DNA of 64,000 bases, taken from Bacillus nitratireducens (GTDB lineage Bacteria > Bacillota > Bacilli > Bacillales > Bacillaceae_G). Below the pieces are notes generated by a model that was not told where the DNA came from, did not search any database, and saw only the letters and a list, made by a program, of their open reading frames with translations. Position 1 is the stretch's first letter. Each line of letters starts with the position of its first letter. The stretch is from the NCBI RefSeq assembly GCF_001884135.1, contig NZ_MAOC01000081.1, forward strand, positions 62,001 through 126,000, given 5' to 3'. Positions 1 through 8,291 of the stretch are shown piece by piece. The translations under genes and the position numbers were made by a program.

Positions 1-4
1 AAGC

Positions 5-1090
5 ATGGAGCGTAAATTAGGAATTTCACTTTATCCAGAGCATTCAACGAAAGAAAAAGATATGGCATACATTTCGGCAGCGGCACGCCACGGTTTTTCA
101 AGAATATTTACTTGTTTGTTGTCTGTGAATCGCCCGAAAGAAGAAATTGTAGCTGAATTTAAAGAAATTATTAATCATGCAAAAGAGTACAATATGGAAG
201 TTATTTTAGATGTAGCTCCGGCAGTATTCGATCAACTTGGTATTAGCTATAGTGATCTATCATTCTTCGCAGAGTTAGGTGCAGACGGTATTCGATTAGA
301 TGTAGGATTTGACGGATTAACAGAAGCAAAAATGACGAACAACCCGTACGGTTTAAAAATTGAGCTAAACGTAAGTAATGATATTGCCTATTTAGAAAAT
401 ATTCTTTCGCATCAAGCGAATAAAGCAGCTTTAATTGGTTGCCATAATTTTTATCCGCAAAAATTCACTGGTCTTCCGTATGATTATTTCATTCGCTGTA
501 GTGAACGCTTTAAAAAACACGGTATTCGCACGGCAGCCTTTATTACGTCACATGCAGCTGAAATCGGTCCATGGGATATTAATGACGGATTATGTACGTT
601 AGAACAACATCGTAACTTACCGATTGAAGTACAAGCGAAACATTTATGGGCAACAGGGCTTATTGATGATGTTATTATCGGAAATGCTTATGCGAGTGAA
701 GAAGAGTTAGAGAAACTAGGAAACTTAAATCGTTACATGTTACAGCTAAAGGTACACTTTGTAGACGAAGCGACTGAAGTAGAGAAAAAAGCGACACTGC
801 AAGAATTACACGTAAGACGCGGCGACATAACAGAATATATGGTACGTTCTACAGAAGTACGCAAAAAGTACAAAGACTATGACTTCCCAGTGCGCGAAAG
901 TGTACGACAGGAAAGAGGGCAAGTTGTAATTGGTAACAACTCATTTGGTAAGTATAAAGGTGAACTACAAATCATCTTGATAGAAATGCCGATAGATGAA
1001 CGGAAAAATATTGTCGGTACAATTGCTGAAGAGGAGTTATTCTTATTAGATTATGTAGGAGCCTGGACACAGTTTACTTGTGTGGAATAG
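5..1090 (+). CDS. DUF871 / GH170-type 6-phospho-muramidase-like protein (MupG paralogue)
   Basis: 361-residue cytoplasmic protein with no signal peptide. It has the DUF871 layout: an N-terminal TIM-barrel-like half beginning MERKLGISLYPEHSTKEKD, and a C-terminal small domain (about residues 250-361). It shares landmarks with the second DUF871 protein of this window (27853-28926): HNFYP near residue 155, a GP...GL.TLE.HR block near 195-208, IGNAYAS versus IGDISGS, and a C-terminal YKGEL/YAGEM element. The family includes Staphylococcus aureus MupG, which splits 6-phospho-MurNAc from 6-phosphorylated muropeptide disaccharide. The exact substrate of this copy cannot be read here. The start lies 4 bases inside the window, so its ribosome binding site and any upstream operon partners (often PTS genes) are not visible. 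A terminator follows immediately. Confidence 0.85.
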   Translation: MERKLGISLYPEHSTKEKDMAYISAAARHGFSRIFTCLLSVNRPKEEIVAEFKEIINHAKEYNMEVILDVAPAVFDQLGISYSDLSFFAELGADGIRLDVGFDGLTEAKMTNNPYGLKIELNVSNDIAYLENILSHQANKAALIGCHNFYPQKFTGLPYDYFIRCSERFKKHGIRTAAFITSHAAEIGPWDINDGLCTLEQHRNLPIEVQAKHLWATGLIDDVIIGNAYASEEELEKLGNLNRYMLQLKVHFVDEATEVEKKATLQELHVRRGDITEYMVRSTEVRKKYKDYDFPVRESVRQERGQVVIGNNSFGKYKGELQIILIEMPIDERKNIVGTIAEEELFLLDYVGAWTQFTCVE

Positions 1091-1102
1091 GGAAGGGCAG
1101 GA

Positions 1103-1128
1103 GAGGATGCTATGGCATCCTCTTTTTT
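1103..1128 (+). terminator. Rho-independent terminator after the DUF871 gene
   Basis: Stem GAGGATGC / GGCATCCTC with a TAT loop, followed by a run of T. It sits 13 bases after the stop codon. Confidence 0.85.
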
Positions 1129-1198
1129 CTGTTGAAATAGTAGTCTATCGTATATAGAATGCAAAGAGATATATTTAACTTGGACGGGGGAGAAGGAG

Positions 1199-2044
1199 AT
1201 GGAAGAGTATATAGATGATTTATTAAGGCGAATGGCCGATGAAGAGACAGATATATGGCATCGTGCATATGATGAAGCAAAAGAGCTAAATGACCTATTA
1301 ACTTTTCCTTATTTACAGGAGAAGTTAATAAAAGCAAAAAAGGTATCTATGAAGAAAGATATTTATTATTTAATGACGAAACTCGCTGTAAATACGAAAG
1401 AAATCTGTATTGCTGATTACCTTATAGATCGTTTGGAATATGAAGAGAGCCCGACTCTGTTAAGTGAATTACTTAGTAATATTTATCCGTTGCCAGAAGT
1501 AAGTAGTACAAATAAAATTATTCCTTATATTTATCATAAAAACGATAGTGTTCGTTTTTGGGCAGTTTCTTCCTTAAAGTTATATAAATCGTTAGAAGCG
1601 GAACGTGCGTTGCTAAAGTTGCTGGATACTGAAGAAAATAAAGATGAGATTACAAATATTTGTTATACGTTGCTTGAGATTGGAACAAATCAATCGATTC
1701 TTCCATTAACAAAGCTTTTATATAGGGATAGTGCTTATGTTCGTTCAACCGTTATTGAAGTGTTAGCAAAAATAGGGGGATCGGACTTACAAATAGTCTA
1801 TATTGAAGCTTTAAAGGATAGAAATGTTATGGTGAAATACGAAGCTGTTCGAGCTATTTATGCATATGGAGATGAAATGGCGACTAAGCCAATTTGCGAA
1901 CGTGTAACTAAAGTTGTTTCTAGAAGACGCAAAAATGAAGTAGAGCCTACTGATGAATCAGAGATCGTCATCGCTCTCCGTTTCTTACATAAGTTTGCCG
2001 ATCAAGAGGAAGTTTTAAAGACGTTTGGTAAAGTGAAACTTTAA
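1199..2044 (+). CDS. HEAT-repeat domain protein, 3' end supplied by a bcr1 element
   Basis: 281 residues of helical HEAT/PBS-lyase-like repeats, clearest at about 110-240 (SVRFWAVSSL, AYVRSTVIEVLAKIGG, VMVKYEAVRAIYAYG). Such repeats act as protein-protein scaffolds; no enzyme motif is seen. The start is an ATG with GGGGGAG and GGAG just upstream. The last codons (GTG AAA CTT TAA) lie inside a bcr1-type repeat, so the final residues VKL and the stop are not native. Joining codon AAA at 2030-2032 directly to the sequence after the right target-site copy (2185) continues in the same frame for 29 more codons to TAA at 2272. The intact gene therefore probably encoded about 307 residues. The truncated protein keeps all recognisable repeats and may still function. 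Confidence 0.8.
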   Translation: MEEYIDDLLRRMADEETDIWHRAYDEAKELNDLLTFPYLQEKLIKAKKVSMKKDIYYLMTKLAVNTKEICIADYLIDRLEYEESPTLLSELLSNIYPLPEVSSTNKIIPYIYHKNDSVRFWAVSSLKLYKSLEAERALLKLLDTEENKDEITNICYTLLEIGTNQSILPLTKLLYRDSAYVRSTVIEVLAKIGGSDLQIVYIEALKDRNVMVKYEAVRAIYAYGDEMATKPICERVTKVVSRRRKNEVEPTDESEIVIALRFLHKFADQEEVLKTFGKVKL

Positions 2045-2184
2045 TCAGTGGGGGTTTTGTTCATCCCCCACTGATTATTAGTTGAACCAATCGGGCGTTT
2101 ACGGGCAGTTAATCACCCACCTAACTACTTTGCTCCAGCCGAATTTTGAGGTGGGAGTTTTACTGCCCGTTAATGCGGGATAAA
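2028..2184 (+). repeat. bcr1-type interspersed repeat (copy A) with target-site duplication
   Basis: Element about 147 bp (2033-2179) running from GTGAAACTTTAATCAGTGGG to GCGGG. It is bounded by GTAAA on the left and ATAAA on the right, consistent with the TTTAT target duplication reported for bcr1 (one mismatch). It contains a 12-bp perfect hairpin (AATCAGTGGGGG / CCCCCACTGATT, 2042-2075) and an internal GGGCAGTTAA / TTAACGGGC-like arm. Other copies are at 22805-22900 (opposite strand, shorter) and related pieces at 21011-21066, 36235-36300 and 44010-44027. It carries no ORF, so it would be a non-autonomous element. Confidence 0.8.
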
Positions 2185-2274
2185 GTATATAAAAAACGAG
2201 GAAACTTGTTTATGTCAGAGAGAAAATGGCTTCGGGATAATATTAGTTACTTTCAAGAGAAAGAAAGAATATAA
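2185..2274 (+). pseudogene. Displaced 3' end of the HEAT-repeat gene
   Basis: Open reading frame of 29 codons plus TAA, starting immediately after the right target-site copy of the bcr1 element and in phase with the HEAT gene if the element is removed. Its last 20 residues are MSERKWLRDNISYFQEKERI. An internal ATG at 2212 preceded by GAGGAAAC could allow separate translation of that 20-residue tail, but the simpler reading is an orphaned C-terminus. Confidence 0.6.
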
Positions 2275-2281
2275 GAATCAT

Positions 2282-2322
2282 AAAAAAAGAGTTAGCCTCA
2301 ATAATGAGACTAACTCTTTTTT
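2282..2322 (-). terminator. Bidirectional terminator
   Basis: A-run, stem GAGTTAG.CTCA / TGAG.CTAACTC, T-run. It ends transcription of the 3D-domain gene on the minus strand and could also stop plus-strand readthrough from the HEAT gene. Confidence 0.8.
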
Positions 2323-2328
2323 AAATAA

Positions 2329-3615
2329 TTAGTTTAAAATTTTCACTGTAACTGTTTTACGTCCCCAGTTACTTGATGTGCCTTTATCTGGCATTAAAAC
2401 ATCAATTTTATTTCCTTTAATAGCTCCACCAGTATCACCAGCGATTGCTACTCCGTAACCTTCAACCCATACTTTTGAACCTAATGGAATGACACTTGGA
2501 TCAACTGCAATTAGTTTCATGTTTGGATTAGCTGTTAAGTTATGACCCATAGCTGATTTTACTTGGTCTCCTGCTTTGTAACCATTTTCAAGTGGATCCG
2601 CTGTGTAAGCTGTTGCTTGAACTCTTAATTCACGAGAAGAAGATGGTGCACTTGTTTCAGTTTCTTTTGCAACAGGTTGTTGTGTAGCTGGTTTTTGAGC
2701 TTTAGCCGCTTCACGAGCTTTAGCTGCCTCTTGAGCTTTAGCTGCTTCACGAGCTTCAGCTGCCTCTTGAGCTTTAGCTGCTTCACGAGCTTCAGCCGCT
2801 GCCTGAGCTTCAGCTGCTTCACGAGCTTTAGCTGCCTCTTGAGCTTTAGCTGCTGCTTGAGCTTCAGCCGCTTCTTGAGCTTTAGCTGCTTCACGAGCTT
2901 TAGCCACTTCTTGAGCTTTAGCTGCTGCTTGAGCCTCAGCCGCTTCTTGAGCTTTAGCTGCATCTTTAGCTTTAGCTACTTCCTCGGCTTTAGTTGCTGC
3001 TTGAGCTTCAGCTGCCTCTTGAGCTTTAACTGCTTCACGAGCTTTAGCTGCTTCCTGAGCTTTAGTTTTTGCTTGAGCTTCAGCTGCCTCCTGAGCTTTA
3101 ACTGCTTCACGAACTTTAGCAGTATCTTGAACGTTAGTTACTTTTTCAGCTTTAACTACTGGCTGAACTTTAACTGGCGCTTTCCCTGTTAAGTAAGGAA
3201 CGTGTACATAAGCTGTTTGGCCGTTATATTCAAATTGAATCCAATCATTTTGTACTTGGTGTGTTGTTTCGATTACATCATCTTTTTTCAATTTACCAAG
3301 AATCGCTGAATCTGTATTTGCTCCAGCACGTACGTTTAATACGTTTGCTGTTACGTAGTAAGAATCTTTAGTGTAGTCAGCGCTTATGAAAGCTTCTTTA
3401 CCACTATTTAATTTAACTTTTGACCATCCGTTTTCTGTATGTAAAACGTTAACTTTATATCCATCTAATAACTTTCCGACAACTTTTGATTCAGTAGTTG
3501 GGTTTTCTCGTACATTTAGTACATCAGTTGTTACAATCGTTTCTGCTTTAGCAGATGTTGTGAAAATCCCAAGACCAAAAACCGCTGCTGTTGCTATACC
3601 CATAAATTTTTTCAT
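2329..3615 (-). CDS. Secreted SH3 / 3D-domain cell-wall protein with Ala-Glu-Lys repeat
   Basis: 428 residues. The start MKKFMGIATAAVFG is chosen because GGAGG lies 7 bases upstream of this ATG. An upstream in-frame ATG overlaps that GGAGG. A signal peptide ends at about SAKAE. Two bacterial SH3 domains follow (about 25-75 and 85-145, with NVRENPT and NVRAGAN). Then comes a long low-complexity stretch (about 160-320) of AAKAQE/AAEAQ units. The C-terminus is a 3D domain (about 345-428) with the motif VDPSVIPLGSKVWVEGYG and the catalytic-type aspartates (AGDTGGAIKGNKIDV). 3D domains occur in lytic transglycosylase-like hydrolases such as YocH. In the B. cereus group this architecture matches the EntA/EntB/EntC 'enterotoxin-like' wall proteins. 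The likely role is peptidoglycan binding and hydrolysis at the cell surface. Confidence 0.85.
   Translation of the reverse strand: MKKFMGIATAAVFGLGIFTTSAKAETIVTTDVLNVRENPTTESKVVGKLLDGYKVNVLHTENGWSKVKLNSGKEAFISADYTKDSYYVTANVLNVRAGANTDSAILGKLKKDDVIETTHQVQNDWIQFEYNGQTAYVHVPYLTGKAPVKVQPVVKAEKVTNVQDTAKVREAVKAQEAAEAQAKTKAQEAAKAREAVKAQEAAEAQAATKAEEVAKAKDAAKAQEAAEAQAAAKAQEVAKAREAAKAQEAAEAQAAAKAQEAAKAREAAEAQAAAEAREAAKAQEAAEAREAAKAQEAAKAREAAKAQKPATQQPVAKETETSAPSSSRELRVQATAYTADPLENGYKAGDQVKSAMGHNLTANPNMKLIAVDPSVIPLGSKVWVEGYGVAIAGDTGGAIKGNKIDVLMPDKGTSSNWGRKTVTVKILN
2695..3125 (-). repeat. In-frame tandem repeat coding for Ala/Glu/Lys/Gln/Arg-rich spacer
   Basis: About 430 bp of degenerate repeats of 15-18 bp (GCTTTAGCTGCTTCACGAG-like on the plus strand) inside the 3D-domain gene. 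Repeats of AAKAQE, AAEAQ and AAKARE predict a long alpha-helical stalk between the SH3 domains and the 3D domain. Because of the repeat, the other frames are also free of stops. Confidence 0.85.
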
Positions 3616-4265
3616 AATAGCCTCCATTGCATTTGTTTTTCGTTGACCTCATTATATCAACCATTATTTTCTTATTTGCGGAAAACACAAAACTACAAAG
3701 CATTCGTAATGAGGCGTTAATATTCTGTAATAATTCCATTAATATCCTGATAACGTTTTCTTTGCGGTTTTTGGGGGGTTATAACATATGATTCATAAAA
3801 TCAACACTATTTTAATTACTAATAGATTAATAATATATCAGTGGTATTACTTAAATGTTTCTGTAATGTTACGAAAAAGGGGTATTTAACTATTTGAATC
3901 GTAATGTAGTTATGAAAATATAATCTTATTGTGTGTGAAGTCGTATATATAGGGGGGATTTTAATGAAATAGAGATATAATTGTTACAAAATAAGTTGTA
4001 GTATGGAAAAAATTACGCCTTGAATTTGTGTTATTACATAGTATTTTTGCAATAATAGGATTGCAGGATAGTTGTAATGTGAAATGGAAGCTGCAAGGAT
4101 AAAAAGGTAATCGCAACATGAAACATATATAATAGAAGAAACATGATTTAAAGGGACGATATTGTTATGAATTTGTTCGTGAATTGCTTCAGAGTTATAT
4201 AGTAGAAGTTAGAGACGCAGATTTTTAATAAAACAGCGATAAAATTGAATTTGCCTTCAATAAAA
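3616..4265. other. Long AT-rich intergenic stretch without a recognisable gene
   Basis: About 650 bp between the SH3/3D gene and the export operon. The part near 3616-3850 must hold the promoter of the SH3/3D gene. I see only very short ORFs and no tRNA, riboswitch or repeat that I recognise. Confidence 0.6.
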
Positions 4266-4301
4266 TAAAAAACGTAGGAGTGTAAACTCCTACGTTTTTT
4301 A
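4266..4301 (-). terminator. Terminator of the MacAB-like operon
   Basis: AAAAAACGTAGGAGT / ACTCCTACGTTTTTT hairpin, symmetric, just after the stop codon of the permease gene. Confidence 0.9.
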
Positions 4302-4302
4302 T

Positions 4303-5478
4303 TTACTCATATCGTAAACATTCAATTGGATCAAGTTTTGCAGCTTTGTTAGCAGGTAGTAGACCGAATATAATACCGATTAACATTGAGATACCTACCG
4401 CAAGAAGTCCAAGTTCTTTTGAGACAACGAGTGGCCATCCGGCAAATATTGAGACAATCCAAGCGAAGAAGATACCGAGCATGAATCCGATGAAACCACC
4501 GAGCCCTGTTAAAATACAAGATTCAATTAAGAATTGTGTTAATACTTTACCGCGCGTTGCACCAAGTGCTTTACGAATACCAATCTCACGTGTACGCTCT
4601 GTTACAGATACAAGCATGATGTTCATTACACCGATACCACCAACAAGTAAGGAGATAGCGGCAATACCACCGAATACCATTTTCATCATACCGATGGATT
4701 CGTCTAATTGCTTCGTAAATTCACCTAAGTCTTGTGCTTCGAATTTGTGCTCAAATTTAGGAGCTTTCATTTCGTTTAAAACAGAAACGGCTTGTTTTTC
4801 TACACTTTTACGTTCTGTTGGAGAGGTCATTGTTAATCTTACAGAGTCATACTCATTTACTCCTGAAATGACAGGCGCGTTTTCCAGTGATGTGTAACCT
4901 TCAGGCATAGCCATTCCAAATTCGTTTTTCGTTTCGTATACACCGACTATTTTATACGGCTTTCCTTTTATATCTGTGTATTGATTTGATTCCCAACCAC
5001 TAAATAATTTGTTGAAAGCTTCTTCATTTAATATAACAGCAGGGATTGCCTGGTTTAATTCGCTGTCGTTTAATTCACGACCGTGAACTAATTTTATTTT
5101 CGAATCTGTCATAAAGGCGCCTGTTCCACCTTTTAAATCAAGAGAGACATCTTTTGAACCAGCAGATGCTTTTACTTTCATACTTACATCTGGATAAACA
5201 TCTTTAACGCCTGGCACAGTTTGAAGACGGTTTAGCATATCAGGTGTGATTTTGGCACTATCTGTTCCATAATCAGGATTGTTGTAGTAAATCGTTATTT
5301 CATTATCTTTTCCTTGGCCTAACTCTTCTTTAAACTTTGCGTTTGTACCATCACCCATTGAAATGATAGTAATAATAGCACTAATACCAATAATAATTCC
5401 TAGCATCGTTAATATAGAACGCATTTTATGGGCAAAGATAGAGGAAAGGGCCATGCGTATATTTTCACTCGTGTTCAA
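4303..5478 (-). CDS. MacB-like ABC transporter permease (YknZ type)
   Basis: 391-residue membrane protein. It has an N-terminal transmembrane helix (about 15-40, MLGIIIGISAIITIISMG), an extracytoplasmic MacB_PCD domain (about 45-255) and three C-terminal helices of an FtsX domain with the hallmark VTERTREIGIRKALGATRG (about 290-310). The start is taken as TTG at 5478: GGAGAGG lies 6 bases upstream and the codon follows the ATPase stop by 2 bases. The longer frame would place the ribosome site inside the gene. It is the third gene of an operon with a membrane-fusion adaptor and an ATPase, the arrangement of B. subtilis yknXYZ, which protects against a sporulation delaying peptide toxin. Here the substrate is unknown. 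Confidence 0.85.
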   Translation of the reverse strand: MNTSENIRMALSSIFAHKMRSILTMLGIIIGISAIITIISMGDGTNAKFKEELGQGKDNEITIYYNNPDYGTDSAKITPDMLNRLQTVPGVKDVYPDVSMKVKASAGSKDVSLDLKGGTGAFMTDSKIKLVHGRELNDSELNQAIPAVILNEEAFNKLFSGWESNQYTDIKGKPYKIVGVYETKNEFGMAMPEGYTSLENAPVISGVNEYDSVRLTMTSPTERKSVEKQAVSVLNEMKAPKFEHKFEAQDLGEFTKQLDESIGMMKMVFGGIAAISLLVGGIGVMNIMLVSVTERTREIGIRKALGATRGKVLTQFLIESCILTGLGGFIGFMLGIFFAWIVSIFAGWPLVVSKELGLLAVGISMLIGIIFGLLPANKAAKLDPIECLRYE

Positions 5479-5480
5479 AA

Positions 5481-6155
5481 TTAACCTCTCCAATCTTGGA
5501 CGATATTTCCGTCACGAATTACAATTTGACGTGCTGCCGCTTCCCCGATTTCACGATCGTGGGTAATCATAATGATTGTTGAGCCTTGTTTGTTTAGTTC
5601 GTAAAAGAGGTCCATAATTTGTGTACTCGTTTTCGTATCAAGTGCACCCGTCGGTTCATCTGCTAAGAGAAATTTCGGGTTATTTACGATTGCACGTGCG
5701 ACTGCGACACGCTGCTTTTGTCCACCTGACAATTCATTTGGTAAGTGAGTAGCACGATCAGCTAAACCTACTTTTGTTAAAGCTGCTAGTGAACGTTCAC
5801 GTCGCTCTTTTTTATCAACACCTGCATAAATAAGAGGTAATTCAACATTTTGCATTGCTGTAAGTCTTGGTAGTAACATAAAGTTTTGGAATATGAATCC
5901 GATCTCTTTATTACGAACGTGTGCAAGTTCTGTCTCAGACATGTTTGAAATATTTTGACCAGCTAGTTCATACGCACCTGTTGTTGGTTTATCTAAGCAA
6001 CCGATAATGTTCATTAATGTTGATTTACCAGAACCAGAGGGTCCCATAATAGAAGTGAATTCTCCCTGGTTCAGTGTTACGTCAATGCCGTGTAATATTT
6101 GAACGGATTCTGCACCATTTTGGAAAGATTTCGTGATGCCTTTTAAGTTAATCAT
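5481..6155 (-). CDS. ABC transporter ATP-binding protein (MacB/LolD/YknY type)
   Basis: 224 residues with a complete nucleotide-binding domain: Walker A GPSGSGKST (about 39-47), Q-loop FIFQNF, signature LSGGQKQR, Walker B FLLADEPTGALD and the switch histidine in MITHD. It overlaps the upstream adaptor gene by four bases (ATGA) with a GGAGG-type site in the adaptor end, so translation is coupled. It energises the neighbouring MacB-like permease. Confidence 0.92.
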   Translation of the reverse strand: MINLKGITKSFQNGAESVQILHGIDVTLNQGEFTSIMGPSGSGKSTLMNIIGCLDKPTTGAYELAGQNISNMSETELAHVRNKEIGFIFQNFMLLPRLTAMQNVELPLIYAGVDKKERRERSLAALTKVGLADRATHLPNELSGGQKQRVAVARAIVNNPKFLLADEPTGALDTKTSTQIMDLFYELNKQGSTIIMITHDREIGEAAARQIVIRDGNIVQDWRG

Positions 6156-7255
6156 TCAACGACAACCTCCATACCATCTTTTAAGTCTTTTTCAGGTTTA
6201 GAGATAATTTGCTCTCCTTTTTTCACTCCAGAAACTTTCGCTTCGCTATCTGTTTCAAATTCAACAGTAACCGCTTGTTCTTTCGCTTTACCGTCTTTTA
6301 TAACGAAGACAACATTTTTGTCACCTTTTTTCACGATGCTACTTTTCGGAATAATTGTACCAGTTGCTTCACCAGATTTACTTGTCACGTATACGTGGAA
6401 GCCGTTTTGTAATTCTTCACTATTGTCTAATGTGACAGTGAATTGGTAATTAGAAACTGTTTTGTTTTCGTCCATACTCTTTAATGGTGTAGAACCGATT
6501 TCTGTTACTTTTCCTGTCCAAGTCTTACCAGCGACCGTTTTTGACGAAACAGTTACTTCTTGCCCAACTTTCATACTAGCAAGCTCATATTCAGAGAGTT
6601 GACCTTTTACTTTAAATGGACCAGCGTGACGAAGTGTAATGCCGCTCATACCTGTTTTTTCATCAGCAGTTTTTACGATATCATCAATTACACCATCAGT
6701 AGGGCTCGTTACAGAAAGGGTGTTTACCTTTTCTTTTGCTACTTTAATCATTTCATCAGCTTTTTCAACTTCAAATTTCTTCATTTCAAGTTGTGATTCT
6801 AATTGCCCAACTTCAATTTCTGATGCTTTTAATGCTTCAGCGGGAAGGCCTGCATTTTTATCTTTTTGTAATTTTTGTTTCGCTGCATCAATTTGTTTTT
6901 GGAACAATGTTACTTCTTTTTGTGCGATTTTCTTTTGCATTTCTGCTTCCGTTACACCTTGTTTAGCAGTAGGGTCATTGTATTTAAACAGAAGCTGACC
7001 TTTTTTCACTTCATCACCTTTTTTAACAGCTAATTCATACGTGCCTTTTGTTGGATCGAATGAAATTGTTTCAATACCGCTTGGAATAACTTCGCCGCCA
7101 AATTTTTGTGCATTTTCAATTTGTTTTTCTGTAACTTTATAACCGCTATATGCCATTGCTACTTCTGAACCACCGCCAGCAAATGCAAAATATGATCCAG
7201 CTGCAATTCCGATTGCTACTACACTAGTAATTAACACTTTATTTTTCTTCTTCAT
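6152..7255 (-). CDS. Membrane-fusion / periplasmic-adaptor-type subunit of the MacAB-like exporter
   Basis: 367 residues. It has a short N-terminal membrane anchor (about 6-26), lipoyl/barrel-sandwich halves around residues 60-95 and 195-215, a central alpha-hairpin of two Lys/Glu-rich helices (about 100-195) and a C-terminal beta-barrel/membrane-proximal domain ending GMEVVVE. This is the RND/HlyD adaptor architecture (compare B. subtilis YknX and E. coli MacA). In a Gram-positive cell it would be an extracellular accessory of the permease. It is the first gene of the operon. Tandem TGTAA repeats lie upstream (see 7334-7381). Confidence 0.88.
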   Translation of the reverse strand: MKKKNKVLITSVVAIGIAAGSYFAFAGGGSEVAMAYSGYKVTEKQIENAQKFGGEVIPSGIETISFDPTKGTYELAVKKGDEVKKGQLLFKYNDPTAKQGVTEAEMQKKIAQKEVTLFQKQIDAAKQKLQKDKNAGLPAEALKASEIEVGQLESQLEMKKFEVEKADEMIKVAKEKVNTLSVTSPTDGVIDDIVKTADEKTGMSGITLRHAGPFKVKGQLSEYELASMKVGQEVTVSSKTVAGKTWTGKVTEIGSTPLKSMDENKTVSNYQFTVTLDNSEELQNGFHVYVTSKSGEATGTIIPKSSIVKKGDKNVVFVIKDGKAKEQAVTVEFETDSEAKVSGVKKGEQIISKPEKDLKDGMEVVVE

Positions 7256-7333
7256 CTATTTATCACCTTTTCGTTCGTTTTAGTATCTACATTAAGTATA
7301 AAAGAGGTGAAGAATCTGACAAATCGTTTTAGC

Positions 7334-7381
7334 TTACAATAACCTTACAGTTTTGTAAGGTATGAATATCTAAATGTAAGG
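7334..7381. promoter_or_regulatory. Cluster of TGTAA direct and inverted repeats (response-regulator-like box)
   Basis: On the minus strand TGTAAGGTTATTGTAAG gives two TGTAA half-sites 11 bp apart (7334-7349). On the plus strand TGTAAGGTA occurs at 7354 and again 21 bp later at 7375. CCTTACA-gttt-TGTAAGG is a perfect palindrome (7343-7360). The 11-bp period resembles OmpR-family boxes such as WalR (TGTWAH-N5-TGTWAH). A similar pair occurs at 10210-10225. Confidence 0.45.
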
Positions 7382-7466
7382 TAGAGGTTGTCCTAGTTTA
7401 AGCAAATGAATTGACTCGTTGCTTCTTTCTAACAATAATATTGTATGAAGGAGAGGAGGAAGGAAG

Positions 7467-8201
7467 ATGGAAGCTTATTTTAGTGCTCATCCATTAAAAC
7501 CATTTATTCCGTACTCGAGGCAACATGTCATTATATTATTTATTATGTTGGTGGGGATATTTTTTCTATATCAATACCAAGATTTATTGCGTCAAAGTGA
7601 GTGGAATATAACGGTTCGATATGCGATTGCATTTCTATTTATAGGAAGTGAGATTGGACTTCATATGTGGGAATGGAAAGCTGGGATTTTTGAGCTAGGC
7701 ACTTCATTACCATTTGAGTTATGTACGATTAGTTTATTGTTAGCATCGATTATGATTGTAACGAAAAGCTATCGAATATATGAGATTGTGTTTTTTACAG
7801 GAATTATCGGTGCATCGCAAGCCATTTTAACGCCGAACGTGCAATATGCTTTTCCGCATTTTCGCTTTATAGAATTCTTTATCGCACATATATTGCTCAT
7901 TTGGGCACCACTCTTTATGACATGGGTGGAAGGATATCGTCCGACATTACAATCTATTAAGCGTACGATGATATTTTTAAATATATTGATTCCAATTGTT
8001 TCGTTTGTGAATTACAAAACAGGCGGTAATTATATGTTTTTAGCTCGTAAGCCAGAAACTGCTTCATTACTCGATATGTTAGGACCGCATCCTTACTATA
8101 TCATTTCATTAGAAATAGCTGCGCTTACGGGATGTTTTATTTTGTATATGCCGTTTGTGAAAAGAGAAGGGCATGCGCATAAAGAATCACTAGGATCATA
8201 A
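7467..8201 (+). CDS. TIGR02206-type integral membrane protein (YwaF family)
   Basis: 244 residues with about seven predicted membrane helices and no enzymatic motif. The N-terminal HPLKPFIPYSRQH, the HMWEWKAGIF segment and the conserved GPHPYYI near the C-terminus match the YwaF-like family of unknown function. The start ATG is preceded by GGAGAGGAGGAAGG. It is a single-gene unit; a terminator overlaps its last codons. Confidence 0.75.
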   Translation: MEAYFSAHPLKPFIPYSRQHVIILFIMLVGIFFLYQYQDLLRQSEWNITVRYAIAFLFIGSEIGLHMWEWKAGIFELGTSLPFELCTISLLLASIMIVTKSYRIYEIVFFTGIIGASQAILTPNVQYAFPHFRFIEFFIAHILLIWAPLFMTWVEGYRPTLQSIKRTMIFLNILIPIVSFVNYKTGGNYMFLARKPETASLLDMLGPHPYYIISLEIAALTGCFILYMPFVKREGHAHKESLGS

Positions 8202-8215
8202 CCTAGTGATTTTTT
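8186..8215 (+). terminator. Terminator overlapping the end of the TIGR02206 gene
   Basis: ATCACTAGG / CCTAGTGAT stem with TTTTT. The stop codon lies in the loop region. Confidence 0.85.
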
Positions 8216-8291
8216 ATTTTATAAATATTTACAATTCAGAAAATTAAGAATAAAATTAGGAGGTAAATTATATAAAGAGAGAAGGGAAAAC

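Noticed and set aside
2625-3192. Long ORFs in other frames and on the opposite strand across the Ala-Glu-Lys repeat (Leu/Lys-rich and Ser/Phe-rich products)
   Set aside because: They arise because a short repeat free of stops in one frame is often free in the others. No ribosome site, and the SH3/3D gene explains the region.
4346-4897. 183-codon antisense ORF in the MacB-like permease gene
   Set aside because: Antisense shadow of a well-supported gene; no domain and no suitable start signal.
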